NCBI RefSeq assembly: GCF_001623405.1
Contig: NZ_LUHG01000072.1
Location: forward strand, 1 to 64,000
Reading direction: 5' to 3'
Source of the DNA: Hydrotalea flava
GTDB taxonomy: Bacteria; Bacteroidota; Bacteroidia; Chitinophagales; Chitinophagaceae
DNA: 64,000 nt
The notes below the pieces were generated by a model. It searched no databases. It saw nothing but the letters and a program-made list of their open reading frames with translations, and had not been told where the DNA came from. Below, in pieces: positions 33,571 through 41,603 of the stretch. Position 1 is the first letter of the stretch, and every line of letters starts with the position of its first letter. The position numbers were made by a program, and so were the translations under genes.

Positions 33571-34091
33571 TAGTAATTGGGCCGGAAAGTACCGGAAAAA
33601 CCACGCTATGTCAAAATTTGGCAGCTCATTTTAATACACTATGGGTGCCCGAATTTGCCAGGGAATATTTAGAAGCACATGGGAAGGATTATACTTTTGA
33701 TGATTTGGAAAAAATTGCAGCCGGACAATTAGCACTGGAAGATGAAATTACCTTGAAACTTCAAACACAGTTATCGAAAGCATCTTGCCTATTGATAGAT
33801 ACCGATATGTATGTTATGAAAGTGTGGAGCGAATATGTATTTGGGCAATGCAGCCCGTTTATTTTAGAAGCCATAGCGGAACGCAGCTACGATTTGTACT
33901 TATTGTGCGATGTAGATGTGCCCTGGGTGAAAGATGATTTGAGGGAATATCCCGATGAGGGACCGAGGATAGAATTATTTGCTATTTATAAAGATATTTT
34001 AATGCATCAACAAACCCCTTGGGAAATTATTTCGGGTAGTTATGCAGAGCGCACCGAAAAAGCCATTCAGGCAGTGAGATCAATATTATGA
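33543..34091 (+). CDS. NadR-like nicotinamide riboside kinase
   Basis: 182 residues. P-loop KKIVVIGPESTGKTTLCQNLAAHF (about 7-30), EFAREYLEAHG, a DTD motif (LLIDTDMYVMKVW) and YDLYLLCDVDVPWVKDDLREYPD match the kinase domain of NadR, which phosphorylates nicotinamide riboside to NMN. The NadR adenylyltransferase and DNA-binding domains are absent. The start is a TTG inside tag: the frame has a stop at 33516 and no ATG before the P-loop. Coupling with PnuC makes a riboside salvage operon. Confidence 0.9.
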   Translation: MEQQNIKKIVVIGPESTGKTTLCQNLAAHFNTLWVPEFAREYLEAHGKDYTFDDLEKIAAGQLALEDEITLKLQTQLSKASCLLIDTDMYVMKVWSEYVFGQCSPFILEAIAERSYDLYLLCDVDVPWVKDDLREYPDEGPRIELFAIYKDILMHQQTPWEIISGSYAERTEKAIQAVRSIL

Positions 34092-34125
34092 ATTTGTGGT
34101 ATGTATAAACAGAATGGGAATGCCG

Positions 34126-34839
34126 TTAGCGTATAATTTTTTGAATATCCTCATCATCTTCAATGTTCCTCATTTGTTGTAAAATTTGCGGATAACGCCA
34201 GGCAACCCTGCCACCCATGGGCACTACCGTAAATTTTTTTGGATTGGGCAGACAGGCAATAATCATGGCGGCTTCAATTCGGGTTAAATTTTTGGCAGGT
34301 TTATGAAAATATTGCTGTGCGGCGGCTTCAATACCAAAAATACCGGGGCCCATTTCAATGGTATTTAAATACACAGCTAAAATGCGTTGTTTACCCCAAA
34401 TTTTTTCAATTAAAAAAGTAAAATAAAACTCTAACCCTTTGCGCAGGTATTTAAAAAAGCCACTGCCCTGCCATAAAAAAACGTTTTTTGCCGTTTGTTG
34501 CGAAATAGTACTGGCAGCACCACCGAGCGGTATGCGGGTTTTCTTTTTCTTTTTTGGGTGCAGGCTTTTTTGAATGGCATCCCAGTCAAAACCATTGTGG
34601 TCGGCAAACGACTGATCTTCGCTGGCAATTGCCGCCAGCTTTACATTGTAAGAAATATTGTTCCAGGAAATATAATCTCTTTTCAATCCATAACTAAACA
34701 CATTGCCCAACTGCGTAAGGGTAATGGGGGGCATGATCCATTTGCACGCAATTACATACAGCAGGGAAGAAAGAAATAAAAACAATACTACCCTTGTGGT
34801 CCATTTCCAACATTTGGATATCAACTTGTTTGCCGCCAT
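34126..34839 (-). CDS. mtgA: Monofunctional peptidoglycan glycosyltransferase
   Basis: 237 residues. One N-terminal transmembrane helix (about 14-32), then a GT51 domain: LAAIASEDQSFADHNGFDWDAIQ (catalytic Glu in SEDQ), GGAASTISQQTAKNVFLWQ, EKIWGKQRILAVYLNTIEMGPGIFGIEAAAQQYF and LTRIEAAMIIACLPNPKKF. MtgA polymerises lipid II into glycan strands at the outer face of the inner membrane, without transpeptidase activity. Convergent with the riboside kinase; a small secreted-protein gene follows 12 bp upstream on the same strand. Confidence 0.95.
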   Translation of the reverse strand: MAANKLISKCWKWTTRVVLFLFLSSLLYVIACKWIMPPITLTQLGNVFSYGLKRDYISWNNISYNVKLAAIASEDQSFADHNGFDWDAIQKSLHPKKKKKTRIPLGGAASTISQQTAKNVFLWQGSGFFKYLRKGLEFYFTFLIEKIWGKQRILAVYLNTIEMGPGIFGIEAAAQQYFHKPAKNLTRIEAAMIIACLPNPKKFTVVPMGGRVAWRYPQILQQMRNIEDDEDIQKIIR

Positions 34840-34851
34840 GCCGGCAAGATA

Positions 34852-35403
34852 CTATTTTGCCGGTGGCAGATGAATATATTCCAGCGTAAATTTTTTTCCG
34901 ATTTTGTAACCCGGGGGATGTTTGTTTTTAAAGGGTTTGATGTATTGTGTGGCAAAATTGATAGCTAATGCCGAGCCGAACTGCGCCAGATAAATGGCAG
35001 GAACAGGAATGTTAAACTGATTTACTATGGCAATTCCGCCAATAATAAAACCGGCTTTAAAAATAAGGTTGCCAATATCGGCACCCGTCATTCTTTTGGC
35101 AGGAATAATAGCAATGTCTTTCACTGCAATGGTAACAAACCCCATAAAAATACTATCAATTGTACTGCCAAATATAGTAGGTTTTAAACCCATGTAACCG
35201 AGGTGGATAATGATACTATCATCCCGGCAAAAAAACACAAAACCGGAGTAGGTATTATGATCTTTTGTATAAACGGTAATGGCTTTACCATTGTAAAACC
35301 GATCGATGGTATATCCTTTCTTTTTCAACAAAACAAAATCGTTTTGGCTATACGTTTTTATGGAGTGGAGGAAAATGAATAAGAGGAGTAAAAAATATTT
35401 CAT
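34852..35403 (-). CDS. Small exported protein of unknown function
   Basis: 183 residues from the ATG at 35403; signal peptide MKYFLLLLFIFLHSIKTYS. The body has a beta-rich part (KKGYTIDRFYNGKAITVYTKDHNTYSGFVFFCRDD), then a hydrophobic stretch with two possible helices (IGNLIFKAGFIIGGIAIVNQ and YLAQFGSALAINF) and a basic tail. No family recognised; similar small proteins are scattered in Chitinophagaceae. Probably co-transcribed with the LysE exporter (47 bp upstream) and mtgA. Confidence 0.7.
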   Translation of the reverse strand: MKYFLLLLFIFLHSIKTYSQNDFVLLKKKGYTIDRFYNGKAITVYTKDHNTYSGFVFFCRDDSIIIHLGYMGLKPTIFGSTIDSIFMGFVTIAVKDIAIIPAKRMTGADIGNLIFKAGFIIGGIAIVNQFNIPVPAIYLAQFGSALAINFATQYIKPFKNKHPPGYKIGKKFTLEYIHLPPAK

Positions 35404-35450
35404 TGCGGGTAAATTAAGCTGCAAATTTTCATTAAGCAACTAAATTTTGG

Positions 35451-36083
35451 TTAAAACCGGTTGCTGAATTCTAAAGTGCCCCAAATTAATGCCAGGCCAA
35501 AGCCTATTAAAATTAAACCAGATATTTTATTAATGAGGTGAATGTTGTGTGGGGTTAATTTTTGCCGCAATTTGCCGGCCAGTAATACTTTGGCAATATC
35601 GGTACTCAATACAAATAACAAACAAGTGCTAAACATAATAACACGGTAACTGCGGGAAAGGTCAACCACCGAAGTAGCAATAACTAACCAAAAACCAATT
35701 ACACCGGGATTCAGGGTATTCATAAAATATCCTGAGAAAAAAGTTTTAACATAGTCGCGTTTACTCATGGCAATCATCTGGCTGCCATCTTCATTTATTT
35801 TTACTTTTTTGAAGAAAAGAACGAAAATGCCAATGGCAATTAAAAGCATGCTGCCACCAATGCCAATTTCTTTTTTAAAATCGAGCAGGTACCGAAACAA
35901 TTCTGTAAACAACTGGCTAATCAGCACAAGGGTAATATCGCTGGCACTTACGCCGGCAACGAAAGTAAAACCGCCTTTATGACCATTGTTAATGCTTTGT
36001 TTAATGATGGAAAAAATAACCGGGCCAACCGATATAGCCAGCATAATTCCCAAAACCAGTCCTTTTAAAAACGGTGCAATCAT
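35451..36083 (-). CDS. LysE-family exporter (RhtB-like)
   Basis: 210 residues with six predicted transmembrane helices. The N-terminal motif LKGLVLGIMLAISVGPVIFSIIKQSINNGHKGGFTFVAGVSASD is the LysE/RhtB signature (GP and G..ASD). FFSGYFMNTLNPGVIGFWLVIAT follows. Family members export amino acids. An insertion of charged residues (VKINEDGSQMIAMSKRDYVK) lies in the central cytosolic loop. 28 bp downstream of the GH3-like gene on the same strand. Confidence 0.9.
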   Translation of the reverse strand: MIAPFLKGLVLGIMLAISVGPVIFSIIKQSINNGHKGGFTFVAGVSASDITLVLISQLFTELFRYLLDFKKEIGIGGSMLLIAIGIFVLFFKKVKINEDGSQMIAMSKRDYVKTFFSGYFMNTLNPGVIGFWLVIATSVVDLSRSYRVIMFSTCLLFVLSTDIAKVLLAGKLRQKLTPHNIHLINKISGLILIGFGLALIWGTLEFSNRF

Positions 36084-36111
36084 ATCATAAAACTGGCTAC
36101 TAAGATAATTC

Positions 36112-37647
36112 TTATTTACTGTGGGCCATTTGCTGTTGCAGATATTCCTGCCATTCTTTTAACATATTGCCCTTTAAAACCCTTGGAAATTTGTGTTGTC
36201 CGCCCATTTTGCCTTTTTGTTGCATAAAATCAAGAAACTGTTGTTCACTCAACACATCCACAAAAACTTCTTTTAAAGCACTTCTTCGCTCAACAGCATA
36301 ATCATCGTTTAATGTTTTCAGGTTCTGATCTATACAGCGTTTCAGTTCATTTGCATCTACAGGTTCGTTACACGCTATGTACCAATGATGCGCAAAAAAA
36401 CTTTGGTAAGGAATGCCGGCTACGGTAAATTCAGGAATGCAAATATTTAATTGTTCGCCTGCCAGTTGAATGGCTTTATTCATATTATCTACACTCAGGT
36501 GTTCGCCAACTAAGCTTAAAAAATGTTTGGTGCGGCCGGTAATAATAATTTCGCAGCGTTTTTTATCAACAAATTTCACGGTATCACCAATCAGGTAACG
36601 CCATGTGCCGGCACTGGTGCTAATGAGCAGCGCATATTCTTTCCCTTCCTCTACTTCATAAATCATGAGGGTTTCCGGGTTTTGAATCATGTCGCCATTG
36701 CTATCAAAATTTTGTTCGTTAAAAGGCACAAACTCCAGAAAAATATGTTCATTGGTAACCAAACGCATGCCTTTAGCATATTGCCGATCCTGATAGGCAA
36801 TAAATCCCTCACTGGCCAAATAGGTTTCAATGTAAGTAATGGGTTTGCCCAACAATTTTTCGAAGCCTTTTTTGTAAGGTTCAAAACTTACACCGCCATG
36901 TACAAAAAATGCAAGATTGGGCCACATTTCGTGAATGTTGTTGAGTTGATATTTTTTAATAATCATCTCCATGCACATTTGTATCCATGCAGGTACGCCT
37001 ACAATAAAACCAATATCCCATTCCGGGGCTTTTTCTACTATTTCTTCTAATTTTTTATTCCAGTCGCGTTCTTTAGCAATTTTTTTACCCGGTTTATAAA
37101 AAGGTTGAAACCATAGGGGTAATTTTTTTGTGGTAATTCCACTTAAATCGCCGGCATAATAACCCAGGTTTTTTTGCAGATCGGTACTGCCACCTAAGGT
37201 TAACCAGCCTTTTCCAATAGAACTAAAAGGAATGTTTTCGTAATTACGCAGGGTTAGTAATTGTTTTACCATCACCATTTTATTACCGGCCAACAAATCG
37301 TTGGTAATGGGAATATATTTACTGGCTGCTTCTGAGGTGCCGGAAGACAGCGCATAATATTTAATTTTTCCCGGCCAGCAAACATCGGGTATGCCATCTA
37401 ATGTTTTGTGCCACCAATCACGATAAATGCTGCTATAATTAAAGGTGGGTACCTGCTGTCGGAATTTTTTGGCAGGGTTTTTACAAAGCAATATTTCATC
37501 GAACCGGTAAAACTGGCCAAACTCGGTAAAACGAGCCCTTCGCAATAATTTTTTTAAAACGCGAATTTGTTGGCGCTCCGGACTATTGCTGGGAAGGTGT
37601 AAAGCTTTTGCAACAGATTTAGGCAAGTGTATATCAATGATAGCCAT
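36112..37647 (-). CDS. GH3-like acyl-acid amide synthetase
   Basis: 511 residues. Members of the GH3 family adenylate a carboxylic acid and join it to an amino acid; plant versions act on auxin or jasmonate. Bacterial members are uncharacterised. ALSSGTSEAASKYIPITNDLL (about 93-113, the ATP-binding motif), GWLTLGGST, HGGVSFEPYKKGFEKLLG, SEGFIAYQD, WRYLIGDTVKFVDKKRCEIIITGRTKHFLSLVGEHLSVDNMNKAI are family landmarks. It heads a plausible minus-strand run with LysE, the small exported protein and mtgA. An exporter next to an amino-acid conjugase is suggestive, but this is inference. Confidence 0.9.
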   Translation of the reverse strand: MAIIDIHLPKSVAKALHLPSNSPERQQIRVLKKLLRRARFTEFGQFYRFDEILLCKNPAKKFRQQVPTFNYSSIYRDWWHKTLDGIPDVCWPGKIKYYALSSGTSEAASKYIPITNDLLAGNKMVMVKQLLTLRNYENIPFSSIGKGWLTLGGSTDLQKNLGYYAGDLSGITTKKLPLWFQPFYKPGKKIAKERDWNKKLEEIVEKAPEWDIGFIVGVPAWIQMCMEMIIKKYQLNNIHEMWPNLAFFVHGGVSFEPYKKGFEKLLGKPITYIETYLASEGFIAYQDRQYAKGMRLVTNEHIFLEFVPFNEQNFDSNGDMIQNPETLMIYEVEEGKEYALLISTSAGTWRYLIGDTVKFVDKKRCEIIITGRTKHFLSLVGEHLSVDNMNKAIQLAGEQLNICIPEFTVAGIPYQSFFAHHWYIACNEPVDANELKRCIDQNLKTLNDDYAVERRSALKEVFVDVLSEQQFLDFMQQKGKMGGQHKFPRVLKGNMLKEWQEYLQQQMAHSK

Positions 37648-37720
37648 TAACGGGGATATAATTTATTGATTCATAAATACATATATACAACCCTTTTCAA
37701 TTGGGTTCGTATGCTGTAAG

Positions 37721-39646
37721 TTAAGGATTTTTGAACAGTGCATTCAGGTGCTGAAACATAAAGATAATATCATTTGGCCATTCATATTGCTGGGCATAGA
37801 CTTCATCTGTTTTTTGTATCAGGGTTAATGGCAAAGTTAGGGATTGACTGTTATTTCTGCCAAGTGTATTTATTACACCGGGTTTAAGCGGCGGCAGGCT
37901 GTTTGGTGTAGAGGCATATCCAATCCAGGTTTTTTTACCGATGAATACCAGCCATGCATTATGCAGTAAACTCAGACCCTGAGCACCTTTTAGTAAAATT
38001 AATATGCTGATACAAAAACAAGAAAAGGCAAACATAATATCCATACCTCGCTTCATTCTTTTTTGAGCGGGTAGGGCAATGTTGTATTTTTTTTCAGATG
38101 AAAAAACAGCGCCTTTTTCTTCCCTGGTATCGCTGCCAATCATGGCATTGGCGCTTTTGTTGAAAAAACGAAAGTAAAACCGCCCTGGCATGCTTTGCAT
38201 CTGTTGCAGAATCAATTGAATGGGCAACCCATGGCCCCAGCCAAAAATGAGGGTAGCTGCAGGCAGATGGGCCCAGGCAGCTGCATCAGAACTTGCTATT
38301 TCCTGTGGTGTAAAAATTGCCAAAACGGAAGGGTGCTGGGTAGATGAATTTAAAAATTGCTGTAAAGCGGGTTTTGTATCCGGCGAACAGAGGGCAATAG
38401 CCGAATTGCTGATTGAACCGGTCACCGAAATCCATTTGAGTTGTTGCAACAGCCTTCGGGACAAAAGAATAAATAATAAACCAATAAAACCTGACAGCAC
38501 CACTACGCCTCTTGAAAAACGAATCTGCTCGGGCAATAAGGCATACAATGCTAAAAGTATCAGTATTGCCAATACCCCCGAACTTAAAGTTTGTGCAGGT
38601 TTATAAACGCCATCATACAACCCACCCATCCATAAAATACCTGCAAAAACAAATGCATACGATACGATAGAATAGGGCACAAAAAAGGTGTGAAAGGGGA
38701 TACCGTTATGAAATACATATTTCCAAAAAAATAACGCAATAATATTGGCGGTTATTAACAAGGCAGTATCAAAAAACACCATTGTATATTCATATAATTG
38801 TTTGGTAATGAAAGAAAAAAAAGCGCTGCTTATAATGGCTATTTGCAGCAATACCGCCATCAATACCGCACGACTACCCTTATAATGCTTTTTTACAAAT
38901 ACTTGCATGGCTCCATAAAATTGCTGCACATGCTGCAGATAATCAGTTGGTTTGCTTTCGCCTTTAAAATGCAGGATGGTAACTTTTCCAAAATAATAAT
39001 TATGAAATCCTGCCTGTTCAATTCTATAACTTAAATCAATATCCTCCCCATACATAAAAAATTGTTCATCAAAACCAAGGGTTGTGTCTAATACTTTTTT
39101 TGGAATGAACATGCAGGCACCCGATAAAACTGGTACGCGATGCAGTTCATTTTCCGGAAGATGGCCGAGTGCATAATAGTTAAAAAAAGACGATTTTGGG
39201 AAAATGGCTGCCAGACCACACAATTTAAACAGGGCATAGAGGGGCGATGGAAATGAACGTTTGCTTTCGGGTAAAAAATAACCGGCGCCATCAATCATTT
39301 TTACGCCTACAGCCCCGCAATTCGTTTGGCGTGATACAAAAGCCACGATTTCGTTAAAAAAATTTTCCGGCAACAAAGTATCGGGATTCAAAAAAAGAAT
39401 AAATTCTCCGGAAGCTGCTGCCAGGCCTTTGTTATTGGCCTTGGCAAATCCTTCATTTTCGGTATTCGCCATCCAGTGTACATGCGGAATCTGTGGTTGT
39501 AGATCGGCAACCGTATCATCGGTTGAAGCATTGTCCACCACAATAATTTCTCCTTCAATACCCTGCAAAGCATTGTGAACAGAAAGCAGGCATTGCGCTA
39601 AAAAATAACGAACATTATAACTAACTATAATAACAGAGATGGTCAT
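37721..39646 (-). CDS. GT2 glycosyltransferase fused to membrane and degenerate phosphoglycosyltransferase-like domains
   Basis: 641 residues. The N-terminal 270 form a rhamnosyltransferase-like GT2 domain: SVIIVSYNVRYFLAQCLLSV, VVDNASTDDT, ANNKGLAAASGEFILFLNPDTLL, LSGACMFIPKKVLDTTLGFDEQFFMYGEDIDLSYRI. About five transmembrane helices follow (270-400), then a Rossmann-like segment (about 405-500). The last ~110 residues, KRMKRGMDIMFAFSCFCISILILL and NAWLVFIGKKTWIGYAS...PPLKPGVI, look like polyprenyl-phosphate sugar transferases (WcaJ type) but lack the catalytic Asp-Glu block. It probably adds a sugar in surface polysaccharide assembly. Confidence 0.85.
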   Translation of the reverse strand: MTISVIIVSYNVRYFLAQCLLSVHNALQGIEGEIIVVDNASTDDTVADLQPQIPHVHWMANTENEGFAKANNKGLAAASGEFILFLNPDTLLPENFFNEIVAFVSRQTNCGAVGVKMIDGAGYFLPESKRSFPSPLYALFKLCGLAAIFPKSSFFNYYALGHLPENELHRVPVLSGACMFIPKKVLDTTLGFDEQFFMYGEDIDLSYRIEQAGFHNYYFGKVTILHFKGESKPTDYLQHVQQFYGAMQVFVKKHYKGSRAVLMAVLLQIAIISSAFFSFITKQLYEYTMVFFDTALLITANIIALFFWKYVFHNGIPFHTFFVPYSIVSYAFVFAGILWMGGLYDGVYKPAQTLSSGVLAILILLALYALLPEQIRFSRGVVVLSGFIGLLFILLSRRLLQQLKWISVTGSISNSAIALCSPDTKPALQQFLNSSTQHPSVLAIFTPQEIASSDAAAWAHLPAATLIFGWGHGLPIQLILQQMQSMPGRFYFRFFNKSANAMIGSDTREEKGAVFSSEKKYNIALPAQKRMKRGMDIMFAFSCFCISILILLKGAQGLSLLHNAWLVFIGKKTWIGYASTPNSLPPLKPGVINTLGRNNSQSLTLPLTLIQKTDEVYAQQYEWPNDIIFMFQHLNALFKNP

Positions 39647-39738
39647 ATATCAGCTAAACAGGATACACCCGTTATGTAAAAATAGGGTTTCGGTGCATCC
39701 CCACCTGAATATGCCACAAAAATGAATGCAGGGAAGGT

Positions 39739-39746
39739 TATCTTTG
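39739..39746 (+). promoter_or_regulatory. -7 box (TATCTTTG) 4 nt before an ATG
   Basis: Exact TAnnTTTG ending 4 nt before the ATG at 39751, again implying a leaderless transcript, here for the inositol-phosphatase gene. Confidence 0.5.
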
Positions 39747-39750
39747 TTGC

Positions 39751-40530
39751 ATGTTAAAAGAAACACTTCTTCAGGCAGCACAGGCTGGTGCACGAGTTAT
39801 GAAAATGTATTTTGAGCAACATTTTTCAGTTGCTTTTAAAAGTGAAGGGATGAATAATCTGGTAACGGAAGTAGATACCAAAAGTGAAGCGGCCATTATT
39901 GAAGTAATAAAAACTGCACATCCCTCACATGCCATATTGAGTGAGGAGATGGGTGCTTTGGTTCAGGACTCGGCCTACAAATGGATTATCGACCCCATTG
40001 ATGGTACCATTAATTATGCCAATGGCATCCCTATTTGCTGTGTTAGCATTGCCATTGAAAAAGACGGCAGAATGATTTTGGGTGCAGTACTCAACCCATT
40101 TATGAATGAATTGTTTGTTGCAGAAAAAGGAGAAGGCTCCACCTTAAATGGGAAAAAAATTCAGGTAAGCACCAAGGCAGCTCTGTTAAACAGTTGTCTG
40201 GTTACCGGATTCCCCTACAGTTATATTGATACACCCAATGGTCCGATTCAGGTGTTCGAAAAACTAATACGCAAGGGCGTACCCGTTAGAAGGCTGGGTA
40301 GTGCGGCAATCGATTTATGTTGGGTGGCCGCCGGCCGATTTGATGGATTTTATGAACACAAACTCAATGCCTGGGACAGTGCTGCCGGATTTTTAATGGT
40401 AGAAGAAGCGGGTGGCACTGTTACCGACTTTGCCGGTAATCGTTACAGTCCGTATCAACCGCATATTATTGCAACCAATGGTGTAATACATGAAGCCCTT
40501 ACACAGGTTGTAAATGGCGGTACATTATAA
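39751..40530 (+). CDS. suhB: Inositol monophosphatase family protein
   Basis: 259 residues. Mg2+-dependent phosphatase fold: Glu in ILSEEMGA (about 66-73), WIIDPIDGTINYANGIPICCVSIA (about 82-105, the DPIDGT motif) and LNAWDSAAGFLMVEEAGG (about 205-222). All metal ligands are in place. It may act on inositol phosphates, or be SuhB-like in rRNA processing, or dephosphorylate sugar phosphates or PAP; the sequence cannot decide, and the symbol is by family resemblance. thiL follows 19 bp downstream. Confidence 0.9.
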   Translation: MLKETLLQAAQAGARVMKMYFEQHFSVAFKSEGMNNLVTEVDTKSEAAIIEVIKTAHPSHAILSEEMGALVQDSAYKWIIDPIDGTINYANGIPICCVSIAIEKDGRMILGAVLNPFMNELFVAEKGEGSTLNGKKIQVSTKAALLNSCLVTGFPYSYIDTPNGPIQVFEKLIRKGVPVRRLGSAAIDLCWVAAGRFDGFYEHKLNAWDSAAGFLMVEEAGGTVTDFAGNRYSPYQPHIIATNGVIHEALTQVVNGGTL

Positions 40531-40549
40531 AAAATTACTAAAAAATTAT

Positions 40550-41581
40550 ATGGAAAACAGAACAGAAATTTCGGAAATTGGAGAATTTGGATTGATTGAA
40601 CACCTCACCAAAAATTTTGAAATACAAAATATATCTACCATCGTTGGCGTAGGTGATGATGCTGCCGTGATTGATCATTTCGGAAAACAAACGGTTATTA
40701 CAACCGATTTGTTGTTAGATGGCGTACATTTTGATTTAATGTATACCCCATTAAAACATTTGGGGTATAAAAGTATTGTAGTAAACCTGAGTGATATTTA
40801 TGCCATGAATGCGCAACCTACACAGGTTACCGTTAGTATTGGTATCAGCAACCGTTTTAGTGTTGAAGCATTGAACGAATTGTATGAAGGCATTTATGCA
40901 GCATGCGAAAAATATGGGGTTGATTTAGTAGGTGGCGATACCTCTACTTCAAAAAAAGGAATGGTGATTTCTGTTACAGCCATTGGTGAAGTAGCTCCCG
41001 ATAAATTTGTAAAAAGAAGTACAGCTCAAAAAGGTGATTTAATTTGTGTGAGTGGCGATTTGGGTGGTGCCTTTCTTGGCCTTACCCTTATGGAACGGGA
41101 AAAGAAAATATTTTTAGAAAACCCACAAATACAACCCAACCTGGAAGGGGAAGATTATATTGTAGGGCGTTTGCTGAAACCGGAAGCCCGCAGAGATATC
41201 ATTGCTTTTTTTGAAAAAAATAATATTACGCCTACTGCCATGATGGATATTAGCGACGGATTGAGCAGTGAGGTATTGCATTTATGCAAACAAAGTAACT
41301 TAGGTTGCCGGTTGTATGAAGACAAATTGCCGATTGATGACCGCTCTCGTGCTGCAGCTTTTAAATTTGGCTTAGACCCCACTGTTTGTGCACTCAATGG
41401 CGGCGAAGATTATGAACTGGTATTTACCCTTAAGCAGGAAGATTATGAGGCCATTACTATCAATGAAGAAATTGCCGTGGTTGGGTACATGACCGACCCT
41501 AAAGAGGGAAAAAAAATGATTAGCCGCGGAGGAAATTTATTTGATATTACAGCGCAGGGATGGAATGCCTTTCATGCATAA
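40550..41581 (+). CDS. thiL: Thiamine-monophosphate kinase
   Basis: 343 residues from the ATG at 40550 (MENRTEISEIGEFGLIEHL); an upstream ATG at 40514 overlaps the previous gene and is unlikely. ThiL phosphorylates thiamine monophosphate to the active diphosphate. GVGDDAAVID, TTDLLLDGVHFDL, VVNLSDIYAMNAQPTQVTVS, DLVGGDTSTS, AMMDISDGLSSEVLHLCKQS and NGGEDYELVFTL are the PurM-type ATP and Mg2+ motifs. It is about 9 kb from the main thiamine operon and does not share its riboswitch. Confidence 0.95.
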   Translation: MENRTEISEIGEFGLIEHLTKNFEIQNISTIVGVGDDAAVIDHFGKQTVITTDLLLDGVHFDLMYTPLKHLGYKSIVVNLSDIYAMNAQPTQVTVSIGISNRFSVEALNELYEGIYAACEKYGVDLVGGDTSTSKKGMVISVTAIGEVAPDKFVKRSTAQKGDLICVSGDLGGAFLGLTLMEREKKIFLENPQIQPNLEGEDYIVGRLLKPEARRDIIAFFEKNNITPTAMMDISDGLSSEVLHLCKQSNLGCRLYEDKLPIDDRSRAAAFKFGLDPTVCALNGGEDYELVFTLKQEDYEAITINEEIAVVGYMTDPKEGKKMISRGGNLFDITAQGWNAFHA

Positions 41582-41603
41582 GCAAGGCTACATAAAAAAA
41601 GGA

